Shown piece after piece: positions 23,498-30,741 of a stretch of 30,741 nt of DNA (positions are counted from its first letter, which is position 1; each line of letters opens with the position of its first letter). The notes beneath the pieces are model-generated. The model did not search any database and was not told the origin of the DNA. It was given only the letters and a program-made list of their open reading frames with translations. The translations under genes and the position numbers were made by a program. The DNA is from Cytophagaceae bacterium UBA7467. GTDB lineage: Bacteria > Bacteroidota > Bacteroidia > Cytophagales > Spirosomataceae. The stretch covers positions 1-30,741 of the forward strand of contig DLPD01000012.1 in the NCBI GenBank assembly GCA_002479785.1. The letters are read 5' to 3'.

Positions 23498-23523
23498 AAG
23501 CTCGCTGGAAGGCGGGCTTTTTT
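23498..23523 (+). terminator. Rho-independent terminator after the hairpin array
   Basis: AAGCTCGC (23498-23505) pairs with GCGGGCTT (23512-23519), one G-T pair, around loop TGGAAG, followed by a T run. It ends the export module 1 transcript, so the array lies in that transcript's 3' untranslated region. Confidence 0.85.
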
Positions 23524-23534
23524 GTTTAGGGGAT

Positions 23535-23595
23535 TATCAGTTTGCTGATAGGGATGGCCTGGCTATTTTGTTACCTTTATCTCGAGATGAGATAA
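23535..23595. repeat. Two small inverted repeats before the second AbiE operon
   Basis: TATCAG (23535-23540) with CTGATA (23545-23550), and TTATCTC (23577-23583) with GAGATAA (23589-23595). They lie between the array's terminator and the AbiE promoter. Function unknown. No gene is visible in 23524-23690. Confidence 0.5.
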
Positions 23596-23662
23596 TCGTG
23601 GATTTGCTTATTTCCCGAATTAAATTTAAAAATATGACAATTAATGTAATAAAATATAGTGT

Positions 23663-23698
23663 AATTCGGAATAAATCCGAATTATATAATTAATTTTG
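23663..23698 (+). promoter_or_regulatory. Operator and promoter of the second AbiE operon
   Basis: Inverted repeat AATTCGGA (23663-23670) and TCCGAATT (23676-23683) with a 5-nt spacer. The -7 box TAATTTTG (23691-23698) follows, with only 4 nt to ATG 23703, the same spacing as in the first AbiE operon. A half-site CCGAATT lies at 23615-23621. Probably the autoregulated, near-leaderless antitoxin promoter. Confidence 0.6.
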
Positions 23699-23702
23699 AC
23701 AT

Positions 23703-24341
23703 ATGGATGTCAGAACACTTTTAGCAGAATATGCGGAACAGCCTATAAGCACGCAGATTTTACTAACAATTTTGAAGGATTATAATAGGCCCTATGATAA
23801 AATCATGGAATTGATGAGTCAGGGGGATTTAATTCAGTTAAGGAAGGGCCTGTATATGACGAGTACTTTAATAAACTCAAATAGACCAGAGCCATTTCTG
23901 CTAGCGAATCATTTGTATGGTCCTAGTTATGTTTCTCTTGACTCAGCTTTGTTTTATTGGGGGTTTATACCTGAGCGTGTTTTTGAAATAACGAGTGTTA
24001 CGAGTAAACTTTCGAAAAGATCTACTGTTGAAAACACGGTTTTTAGCTTTACCCATTTGCCTTTAGCCTATTATCCGGTAGGGATAAAATCTGCTCGTTT
24101 AACGGATAAACAAACGGTTTTAATAGCGAGCCCAGAAAAGTGCATATGCGATAAAGTGATTACGACTGCCGGAGTAAATCTGAGGAGTAAGAAACAAGCC
24201 ATGGCCTTTCTTATACAAGACCTAAGAATGGATAAAGATCGCTTGAGAGAATTGAATTTACGGGAGATGGTCAAGTGGTTATCAGTTTGCCCTAAAGAGG
24301 CTAGTATAAAGAATATAATCGAAGCAATAGCAGAATTATGA
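23703..24341 (+). CDS. AbiEi-family antitoxin (type IV toxin-antitoxin)
   Basis: 212 residues of the classic AbiEi type, different from the DUF6088-type antitoxin at 17874. The N-terminal winged helix (STQILLTILKDYNRPYDKIM) ends with QLRKGLYMTS; the C-terminal domain has GPSYVSLDSALFYWGFIPER and ASPEKCICDKV, both family hallmarks. It represses its own operon and neutralises the toxin. It overlaps the toxin gene by 4 nt. It lies between two polysaccharide-export modules, which suggests insertion of a defence unit into that locus. Confidence 0.92.
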   Translation: MDVRTLLAEYAEQPISTQILLTILKDYNRPYDKIMELMSQGDLIQLRKGLYMTSTLINSNRPEPFLLANHLYGPSYVSLDSALFYWGFIPERVFEITSVTSKLSKRSTVENTVFSFTHLPLAYYPVGIKSARLTDKQTVLIASPEKCICDKVITTAGVNLRSKKQAMAFLIQDLRMDKDRLRELNLREMVKWLSVCPKEASIKNIIEAIAEL

Positions 24342-25189
24342 TAAAGGAATGGATTGAATCCTATGAGCCTAAAAATATTCAAGACACCGAACAGGCGTTG
24401 CGAGAGATCATGCAGGAAATTGCTTTGGCAGGCTTATACAGAGCTAATTTTTTCAAACATGCTGCATTTTATGGCGGTACTGCCTTGAGAATTTTTCACG
24501 GATTGAACCGATTCTCTGAAGATTTGGACTTTTCCTTATTGCAAAAGGATCCTGATTTTGAATTCGATTATTATTTTAAATCAATTGTGGAAGAGTTTCA
24601 AGCTTTGGGAATAAAGGTAAGTTTGAATCAAAAAATGAAATCCACGATTTCTTCTATTGATTCTGCCTTTTTGAAATCAGATACTCTCTGGAGTGAATTG
24701 ATATTTGAAGATACGATTCCTCAGATCAAACTCTCGATAAAGCCAAGCATTAAAATTAAGTTGGAAATTGATACGAATCCGCTGCTTCGATTTAGCACCG
24801 AAAATAAACTCCTGACTAAACCATTCTCGTTTTACGTTAACTGTCTTACACTTCCAGATCTGTTTGCCGGTAAAATGCATGCACTTCTTTTTCGAAAATG
24901 GAAGACTAGGGTTAAAGGCCGAGACTGGTATGATTTAGACTGGTACATAAAAAAAGGGGTAAAAATTAACATAACTCATTTTTGCCAAAGAGCGATTGAA
25001 AGTGGAGACTGGGCTCAAGAAACGATGACAAAAGATCAATTGCTTGAATTACTAGCGTTAAAAATTACATCCTTAGATATCAATAGGGTAAAAGAGGACG
25101 TCATTCGTTTTATTCCCAATCCACAAGATTTAGAAATTTGGTCTCGAGAATATTTTCAGCAATTAGTTGAGAGGCTGGAAGTGAGTTAG
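24338..25189 (+). CDS. AbiEii-family nucleotidyltransferase toxin
   Basis: 283 residues, near the normal AbiEii length. The catalytic core is FYGGTALRIFHG (44-55) and NRFSEDLDFSLL (57-68) with Asp62 and Asp64, then IKLEIDTNP, a strand bearing an acidic residue, and KMHALLFRKWKTRVKGRDWYDLDWYI, the family's hallmark K-x-x-x-R-x-KGRDWYD helix. The catalytic set appears intact. It would transfer nucleotides to an essential RNA substrate and halt growth on phage infection. Coupled to the antitoxin by the ATGA overlap. Paralogous in fold to the toxin at 18482 but clearly not a recent copy. Confidence 0.93.
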   Translation: MIKEWIESYEPKNIQDTEQALREIMQEIALAGLYRANFFKHAAFYGGTALRIFHGLNRFSEDLDFSLLQKDPDFEFDYYFKSIVEEFQALGIKVSLNQKMKSTISSIDSAFLKSDTLWSELIFEDTIPQIKLSIKPSIKIKLEIDTNPLLRFSTENKLLTKPFSFYVNCLTLPDLFAGKMHALLFRKWKTRVKGRDWYDLDWYIKKGVKINITHFCQRAIESGDWAQETMTKDQLLELLALKITSLDINRVKEDVIRFIPNPQDLEIWSREYFQQLVERLEVS

Positions 25190-25299
25190 CAAAGGTGTTT
25201 TTATCCTCCACTCAATAAATTATCAATCATCTTATTAAATAAAATAGTAATTTTATAGGATGGTTTTCTGTCTTCGGACTAGACCTAAATAAATTAGAG

Positions 25300-27735
25300 A
25301 TGAAAGCATTCCGCATACTTATATTATTGATCCTAGCGATTCCCGTTTTTGCGCAGGAGATTCCAGTTGACATTAATAACATCAGTGATCAGCAATTAGC
25401 GCAGATCATGGTGCGCTATCAATTGCAAGGAAAGGCGCCTGAGGAGATCGAGCAGATTATGAAGGCCAAAGGTCTTCCCGCAGATCAAATCATCATTTTA
25501 AATCGCCGCATCGCGGAGATGGATCCCCTAACGGCGACGTCCATTAATGCCTATAAGACGAAGACGAAGGATGAAGTGACGGTTCCTCGCAAAAAAATCG
25601 AAATCGCCGGACCTTCTTCTGCTCCTACTGGTTTGCGCGTGTTTGGATCTGAAATTTTTGAAAATCAAAACCTAAGCTTTGAGCCTAATTTAACCATTTC
25701 TACGCCGCGCAATTACTCGATTGGGGTAGGCGATGAATTGATCGTGGACATTTATGGATTGAGCGAAAGCACGAAAAAATTAAAGGTTAGCACGGAGGGA
25801 TACATTCGCTTCCCTAATCTAGGGCCTATTAAAGTAAGTGGTTTAACCATCGAAGAGGCGCAGGTGCGGATTCGAGAAGCTGCTTCGAAAATTTATACGA
25901 CCATCGCTGGTGGTAGTACGAAAGTGATGGTTTCGTTAGGCCAATTACGTTCTATCAGAGTAACATTAGTGGGTGAAGTGAAGAAGCCGGGTAACTATTC
26001 TGTCTCGTCTCTATCTACTTTAATGAATGCGCTTTACGCCTCTGGAGGGCCGTCTGATTTAGGCTCATTCCGCAAGATCGAATTAGTGCGTAATGGAAAA
26101 ACGATTACCACATTAGACTTATATGACTTCTTATTAAAGGGAGATCTATCAAAAAACAGAATCCTTCAAGATGACGATGTAATTCGCGTGGGAACCTATG
26201 AATCTCGTGTGGCGGCGAGTGGCGCTGTGAAGAAAAAGGCTTTGTTCGATGTGAAGAAAGGGGAGAATGCAGCAGACATCTTGCGTTATGCGGGTGGTTT
26301 TGCAGATGACGCGTTCAAAGAGCGTATTCGCGTAAAGCGAATGGGTGCAAGTGGATTTGAAATTCAATCTGTGAAGGCTGAGTCTTTAGCTTCGTATAAC
26401 TTACATTCTGGTGATACGTTGGTGGTGGATGCCTTGCCTAATCGTTTTACAAACAGAGCTTTCATCGATGGGGCAGTTTACTACCCAGGAGAATATGGAC
26501 TGAATGAATTTGCTAATCTGAAAGACTTATTAACGGCTGTTCGTGTGAAGGAAGATGCCTACACTGAACGTGCTTTATTGAGTCGCTTGAATCCGGATTT
26601 AACGCCTGCGGTCTTGCCTTTTAATGTGAAAGATGTGCTTTCTGGGAAGACGGATATTCGTTTACAACGGGAGGATAAAATTCACATTTACCCCATCACG
26701 AGCTTACGCGAGGCTTATTCTGTAACGATTAATGGCGAGGTGAATCGTCCAGCGACATTCACGTTTGCAGATAATATGCGCGTGCAAGATTTGATTCTGT
26801 TGGCTGATGGCTTTAAAGAGGGAGCATCGCGTTCTCGTATTGAGGTTTCCCGTCGATTAGTATCTTCATCGACATCAGATACAACGGCCTATTCCATCAT
26901 TCATTCGATTGATTTAGGGTCTGCTAAGGCAGAGGATTTGAACTTTGTTTTACAGCCTTTCGACATCGTATCCGTTCGTAAATCGCCTACCTATCGTTCG
27001 CAAATTACGGTTTCTGTAGAAGGGGAAGTACTTTATCCGGGCAATTATACCTTATCAGGAAACAAGGAGCGTCTTTCGGATATCATCGCTCGTTCAGGTG
27101 GTTTAAAGCAAACAGGTTACGCAACGGGTGCGATTTTATTGCGCAAGACGCGTGTGAATCAGACATCCGCTGATGAGGCTTTGTTCTCTTCGAAGATCAA
27201 TGCGATATCGAATCAATCGAAGCGTAGTTCGGGCAATTCATTTGCGGCTACGGATACGGCGAAGATTGCATCGAATGTGAATGGGTTATTAGTGGACCAA
27301 AAGCCGGTAGGCATACGCCTAGCGGAGGCGATGGAGAAGCCAGGATCATTGTATGACATAATTTTAGAAGAGGGCGATGTAATCAAAGTTCCTAAATTAA
27401 CACAGACTGTGCAGACTTTTGGGGCAGTAAACGTACCTCGCCAAATCGCCTACCACAGTGGTTTAGGTTTCCGTCGTTTGATCTCTGAATCAGGCTGGTT
27501 TGCGCCTAATGCAGCGAGACGTTATGCTTACATGGTTCGTCCGAATGGCGAGATAAAAACAACAAAGCGATTCCTGTTCTTCCGCTTCTACCCTAGCCTA
27601 GAGCCTGGTGCGGAGGTATACGTGCCAGCAAAGAAAGACAAGAGACCTATTTCTACTCCAGAGTATATCGCGATGGGAACAGGCTTAGCGTCGTTAGGAG
27701 GATTAATTATCGCATTAATTAACACGGTGAAATAA
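25300..27735 (+). CDS. SLBB-domain polysaccharide export protein (Wza-like), copy 2
   Basis: 811 residues with signal peptide (MKAFRILILLILAIPVFAQ). The same order as copy 1: helical segment (NNISDQQLAQIMVRYQ), Poly_export domain (NYSIGVGDELIVDIYGLSES), then several SLBB domains with GEV-x-x-PG-type motifs (VTLVGEVKKPGNY, VTINGEVNRPATF, VEGEVLYPGNY) and a hydrophobic C-terminal helix (GLASLGGLIIALIN). An insertion of about 50 residues (~621-670), rich in Ser/Asn/Ala, separates it from copy 1. A degenerate copy of the hairpin-array unit lies 16 nt before its start. It is the first gene of a second export operon; the next gene overlaps it by 1 nt. Confidence 0.92.
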   Translation: MKAFRILILLILAIPVFAQEIPVDINNISDQQLAQIMVRYQLQGKAPEEIEQIMKAKGLPADQIIILNRRIAEMDPLTATSINAYKTKTKDEVTVPRKKIEIAGPSSAPTGLRVFGSEIFENQNLSFEPNLTISTPRNYSIGVGDELIVDIYGLSESTKKLKVSTEGYIRFPNLGPIKVSGLTIEEAQVRIREAASKIYTTIAGGSTKVMVSLGQLRSIRVTLVGEVKKPGNYSVSSLSTLMNALYASGGPSDLGSFRKIELVRNGKTITTLDLYDFLLKGDLSKNRILQDDDVIRVGTYESRVAASGAVKKKALFDVKKGENAADILRYAGGFADDAFKERIRVKRMGASGFEIQSVKAESLASYNLHSGDTLVVDALPNRFTNRAFIDGAVYYPGEYGLNEFANLKDLLTAVRVKEDAYTERALLSRLNPDLTPAVLPFNVKDVLSGKTDIRLQREDKIHIYPITSLREAYSVTINGEVNRPATFTFADNMRVQDLILLADGFKEGASRSRIEVSRRLVSSSTSDTTAYSIIHSIDLGSAKAEDLNFVLQPFDIVSVRKSPTYRSQITVSVEGEVLYPGNYTLSGNKERLSDIIARSGGLKQTGYATGAILLRKTRVNQTSADEALFSSKINAISNQSKRSSGNSFAATDTAKIASNVNGLLVDQKPVGIRLAEAMEKPGSLYDIILEEGDVIKVPKLTQTVQTFGAVNVPRQIAYHSGLGFRRLISESGWFAPNAARRYAYMVRPNGEIKTTKRFLFFRFYPSLEPGAEVYVPAKKDKRPISTPEYIAMGTGLASLGGLIIALINTVK

Positions 27736-28766
27736 TGGCAGAAAAGAAAACCATCGTTTTAGGAGATGTTATCGAATCGATAAAACGATTCTTCAGTTAC
27801 TTGCGCTCTCAATTTAAATTGATTGCTTTGTTTGCTGTAATTGGGCTTGTGTTGCCTCTAATTTACCGTGCACTGCAAAAACCTGCCTATGCAGCGTCGA
27901 CAACTTTTATCTTGGAAGAGAAATCAGCTAATGGCGGAGGCCTAGCGGGTCTTGCTTCGCAAGTGGGTCTGGATTTAGGAAGTCTAGGTAGCGGTTCTAG
28001 TTTATTTACTGGCGATAATATTTTAGACATCATCAAGTCCCGGGTGATTATTGAGAAAGTGCTCTTGACGCCTATTTCTGGAAATTCTGGGAAGACTTTG
28101 GCCGATTTGTATTTGGAATTTTCGGGTTTAGGGGAGCGTTTGCCTGCTCCTGTTTCATTTGCTATTCCGGCCGCTTCTGTTGTGGCACCGGCCCATACAG
28201 TATATCAAGATTCAGTTTTGTACGTCATGTACGAGCAAATCGCGAAGAAAAACGTTTCTGTAGATCGTTTGAACAAGAAAGGTTCCATATTTAAGATTGT
28301 GACCGTATCTCAAAACCAAGTGTTTTCGAAAAACTTCGCTGAGCGTTTGTTAAAAGAGACAACCACTTATTACGTGAATGTCAAAACGAGTAATGCAGCA
28401 GCGAATGTGAAGCGTTTGCAGGCACGAGGAGATTCTTTATTGCGCGTTTTAAATGCGAAGTCTTACAATGCGGCATCTTTCCAAATCCTAGATCCGAACG
28501 TGGCCTTTAAATCGATGTCAGTGCCAGCGGAAGTGAGTTCTCGTGATAAGTCTATCGTTTTCAGTATCTATGCGGAAGTGACGAAAAACTTAGAGATGAG
28601 TCGCATCGCCTTGGTCTCTCAGACGCCCGTGATTCAATTATTGGATGTGCCTAAATTCCCATTAATGGATGATCGCAAGTCCTATGTATTCTTAGGATTC
28701 GCCGGATTGCTGGGCGGGCTTTTAGTCGGATTCTTCCTTTGCCTCTACCTTTATACGGATAAATAA
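27735..28766 (+). CDS. Wzz/chain-length-determinant-like protein, copy 2
   Basis: 343 residues. Membrane helices near 27-46 and 317-338 (FLGFAGLLGGLLVGFFLCLYL) enclose a periplasmic domain. A glycine-rich loop (ANGGGLAGLASQVGLDLG) follows the first helix, as in copy 1. No kinase domain. The start overlaps the upstream stop (TAATG), and the next gene starts in the same manner, so the three are translationally coupled. It is likely the inner-membrane partner of SLBB copy 2. Divergence from copy 1 is substantial, so this is an old duplication or a separate acquisition. Confidence 0.88.
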   Translation: MAEKKTIVLGDVIESIKRFFSYLRSQFKLIALFAVIGLVLPLIYRALQKPAYAASTTFILEEKSANGGGLAGLASQVGLDLGSLGSGSSLFTGDNILDIIKSRVIIEKVLLTPISGNSGKTLADLYLEFSGLGERLPAPVSFAIPAASVVAPAHTVYQDSVLYVMYEQIAKKNVSVDRLNKKGSIFKIVTVSQNQVFSKNFAERLLKETTTYYVNVKTSNAAANVKRLQARGDSLLRVLNAKSYNAASFQILDPNVAFKSMSVPAEVSSRDKSIVFSIYAEVTKNLEMSRIALVSQTPVIQLLDVPKFPLMDDRKSYVFLGFAGLLGGLLVGFFLCLYLYTDK

Positions 28767-29485
28767 TGCGTCGGGTGTTTCTATTGCGCGCTTACGGAGA
28801 TTTTGCGATAGCGGTGCAAGCCCTAGCCGCAACAGATGCGATCGTAGCCTCCATGCATTTGAAACCTTTGTATGACGCGTTGATATCTCGAGGCTGTATT
28901 TCGCCTCGCTTGATAGATTTTGTTGATTTCGGGATCAAGGGCTCACAATTAAATCTGTTTACGAATAAGGCACTTTTCAGTATTGACACTTTTCGTCAAT
29001 TATCGAAAATCAAAGATTATATCAGCGCGAATCCAGGTTCGAACGATTTCGTTGAACAAAGCGCACGCCTTAGACTCTTGAATTTCCTCACAGGTCATTC
29101 CTTTCAATCGATATTTGAAACGGGGGAGCCGGTTTACGCGGCCAATGGCCTAAAGGCACAAGGCTTAGAAAAACGGGGAGACAAAGTGTTGATTTTGCCA
29201 GATGCACGATTAGCTAAGCGTATCATTCCTAACTCGATTTTAGCGAAGATTGACGGGCGAGTGGCACGTTTTGGTTCAGATTATGCTTCATTTGAACAAC
29301 TAATCGACTTGATTCAGGCGTCAGATTATGTGGTGACCGCAGATTCATTGCCCTTACACCTAGCCTACCTGTGCAACAAGCCTCATTTCATTCTGTACCC
29401 AGATGGAGGCAAACAGGATTTCTTTACGCCAGATGCCTTAGCTTCTGGATCTTTCAGCACGTTTAGCCAATTCACCAATGTTTAA
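28766..29485 (+). CDS. Glycosyltransferase family 9-like protein (short)
   Basis: 239 residues, about 100 shorter than typical heptosyltransferases. The N-terminus MRRVFLLRAYGDFAIAVQAL fits the GT9 first strand and catalytic-Asp loop, and DYVVTADSLPLHLAYLCNKPHFILYP matches the C-terminal donor-site strand (D-S-x-P-x-H-L-A). The middle is shortened. It may transfer a sugar to lipid A-core or to the capsule, or be an inactive relative. Coupled to the wzz-like gene by a 1-nt overlap and to the next gene by an 8-nt overlap. Confidence 0.7.
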   Translation: MRRVFLLRAYGDFAIAVQALAATDAIVASMHLKPLYDALISRGCISPRLIDFVDFGIKGSQLNLFTNKALFSIDTFRQLSKIKDYISANPGSNDFVEQSARLRLLNFLTGHSFQSIFETGEPVYAANGLKAQGLEKRGDKVLILPDARLAKRIIPNSILAKIDGRVARFGSDYASFEQLIDLIQASDYVVTADSLPLHLAYLCNKPHFILYPDGGKQDFFTPDALASGSFSTFSQFTNV

Positions 29486-30170
29486 GCGCGCCTTTGTACT
29501 TTTTGCGGATCACGAGACGGAGCGTAAAGGCCATGTGGAGGCGATGCGATCTGCGCTTCCTGCGTTAGAAGTTGTGGAACCGGTATTTCCGTCACGAGTG
29601 CATGTCCCTTTTTTAAAGGCGTTGATGCAGAAATCTTATTCGCGGACCGGGAAGGCCTTATTGACCACCGAAATCGGGGTGATTTTGAGTCACCGCAAAT
29701 TGTGGCGAATGATTGCACAAGAAAATTCCCAGGAGCATTTCTTAGTACTGGAATCTGATAGTAGAATCCTAAAGCCGGAACTCTTGAAGGCCGAAACAGT
29801 GAAGAAATATGATTTGTTCTTCTGGGGGGCATGGAATGGATATGCGAGCCTGAAGAAATCAACGGCTCAGAATGGCGTAGGCGAACCTTTGATTAAATCC
29901 GTTTACGGGGCTTATGGCTATTCCTTGAATGCGAAAGCGGCTCGGTATTTATTGCAAAAAACGGCGCGGATTGCCTATCCGGTGGACATGTACAAGCGTT
30001 TTGTAGACCCTAGGGAGATTTCAATCGGTGCCATTGTGCCAGAGGTGATTTCAACTTGGCGGACGTCTGATTCGCTGATTCGAAAGGAGAGTCGCAGGCA
30101 TCTGTTGACCGCTGAATTAATTCGGATGATTTTCTATTGCCGAAACACGATACAATCGTACTTTTGTTAA
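29478..30170 (+). CDS. Glycosyltransferase family 25-like protein
   Basis: 230 residues, the normal GT25 (LPS galactosyltransferase-type) length. Seen: N-terminal strand FKRAFVLFADHETERKGHV, TTEIGVILSHRKLW (the family's E-I-G-x-x-L-S-H-x-x-x-W motif), and FLVLESDSRI, where the usual EDD metal motif reads ESD. YGAYGYSLNAKAARYLL fits the G-x-x-x-Y-x-x-x acceptor region. The altered acidic motif may weaken metal binding. It overlaps the GT9-like gene by 8 nt and lies 2 nt before the next frame, so it is one of a coupled set probably decorating the exported glycan or core. Confidence 0.8.
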   Translation: MFKRAFVLFADHETERKGHVEAMRSALPALEVVEPVFPSRVHVPFLKALMQKSYSRTGKALLTTEIGVILSHRKLWRMIAQENSQEHFLVLESDSRILKPELLKAETVKKYDLFFWGAWNGYASLKKSTAQNGVGEPLIKSVYGAYGYSLNAKAARYLLQKTARIAYPVDMYKRFVDPREISIGAIVPEVISTWRTSDSLIRKESRRHLLTAELIRMIFYCRNTIQSYFC

Positions 30171-30172
30171 AT

Positions 30173-30741
30173 ATGCGTACACCTAAATCCATCGTTGCGA
30201 TTACCTGGGACGGCAAGTCTAGCCCCATGGATCACATCCATTTCGATGTGGAGCCCGATTTCGATTGGTGTTTGTACGATTACAGCGGTTCGATTTCAGA
30301 GGCTCCTATTCCCGTGGCGCATTATATTTCCCAGAAATCAGAGTGCAAAGGGGATGTGATGCAGTACATTTATGCTAAACTGCAGTCAACTCCGTTGAAA
30401 TACATCGGCTTTTTAGACGATGACCAAATCATCTCGGTTTCCGACCTCAACAAGCTCTTTTTCATTGCCACTTTGGAAAAATTAGACGTATTTCAGCCTA
30501 GCCTAAACCACGATTCCTACTATAATTTACGTCAGTTCATCCACAAGCCGGGCTATTTAGTTCAAGATACCTGGTGGGTGGAAATCATGTCGCCATTTTA
30601 CAGTGAGGCTGTTTTTCAGGCTGCTGGGCCGCATTTCAAACATTCGATTTCCGGAACTGGACTCGATGTGTATTTGATCCCGACGATTCAACGCTTGATA
30701 GGAAAGACCAAAACGGCTGTGGTGCACGGAGTGCAACTAAA
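30173..30741 (+). CDS. Glycosyltransferase-like protein with DDD motif (3' end outside window)
   Basis: The frame starts at ATG 30173, 2 nt after the GT25-like stop, and runs open to the window end (about 189 codons). The N-terminus MRTPKSIVAITWDGKSSPMD leads into a Rossmann-like strand, then YIGFLDDDQIIS, a metal-binding acidic motif typical of GT-A-like proteins, and DTWWVEIMSPFYSEAVF. The pattern of acidic loop plus W-x-x-x-I-M-x-P-F recalls the DUF707-type putative glycosyltransferases. Coupling with the preceding two genes suggests a role in the same glycan. Family is tentative since the C-terminus is missing. Confidence 0.65.
   Translation, partial: MRTPKSIVAITWDGKSSPMDHIHFDVEPDFDWCLYDYSGSISEAPIPVAHYISQKSECKGDVMQYIYAKLQSTPLKYIGFLDDDQIISVSDLNKLFFIATLEKLDVFQPSLNHDSYYNLRQFIHKPGYLVQDTWWVEIMSPFYSEAVFQAAGPHFKHSISGTGLDVYLIPTIQRLIGKTKTAVVHGVQL

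Noticed and set aside
29482..29862. 126-codon minus-strand frame opposite the GT25-like gene
   Set aside because: The plus-strand gene has clear family motifs and coupled neighbours; the antisense frame shows no domain pattern.

Overview
The window looks like a chromosomal piece of a member of the Bacteroidota, possibly an environmental Cytophagales-type bacterium; the lower rank is a guess. Reasons: starts are A/T-rich with almost no Shine-Dalgarno sequences, several genes carry a Bacteroidota-type -7 box (TAnnTTTG), and the capsule-export proteins are large multi-SLBB proteins paired with a two-helix Wzz-like protein that has no kinase domain. Base composition changes sharply along the window: 1-6200 is very AT-rich, 6200-19650 is moderately AT-rich and patchy, and 19770-30741 is clearly richer in G+C.

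Layout. (1) 1-6201: a tightly packed, co-directional surface-glycan cluster with four glycosyltransferases, an FdtA/QdtA-like sugar ketoisomerase and a partner aminotransferase (dTDP-3-amino-sugar synthesis), a nucleotide-sugar epimerase/reductase, and a small phosphoglycosyl transferase that would load the first sugar on the lipid carrier. It closes with a strong terminator. (2) 6300-8820: a one-gene cassette for a 688-residue reverse transcriptase of the Abi/UG (defence-type) kind, with a nested inverted repeat upstream and a long imperfect hairpin plus terminator downstream. (3) 8830-10540: orphan small genes, one broken by an in-frame amber codon and preceded by two near-identical palindromes. 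(4) 10686-17481: an integrative-element-like block with a primase-helicase fusion (minus strand), two overlapping ribbon-helix-helix genes, an excisionase-like HTH protein, a tyrosine recombinase and several unknown small proteins. No relaxase is visible. (5) 17590-19495: a remnant of an AbiEi-like gene with its own operator, followed by an intact AbiEi/AbiEii toxin-antitoxin pair. (6) 19770-23269: polysaccharide export module 1 (SLBB exporter plus Wzz-like protein). (7) 23267-23483: a tandem array of twelve mini-hairpins separated by a constant TTAGTC linker. (8) 23703-25189: a second, different AbiE toxin-antitoxin pair. (9) 25300-30741: export module 2 (second SLBB plus Wzz pair), translationally coupled to three glycosyltransferase-like genes, the last running off the window.

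How it fits together: the two flanks build and export a surface polysaccharide or O-antigen-like glycan. The middle is a defence and mobile-element island. Two AbiE systems sit next to the export modules, the second between the two SLBB-Wzz copies.

The most unusual object is the hairpin array at 23267-23483. The hexamer linkers and 3-nt loops stay constant in length while stems of 3, 4 or 5 bp change sequence and remain perfectly self-complementary. The first linker even supplies the stop codon of the upstream wzz-like gene. I know of no named element with this architecture.
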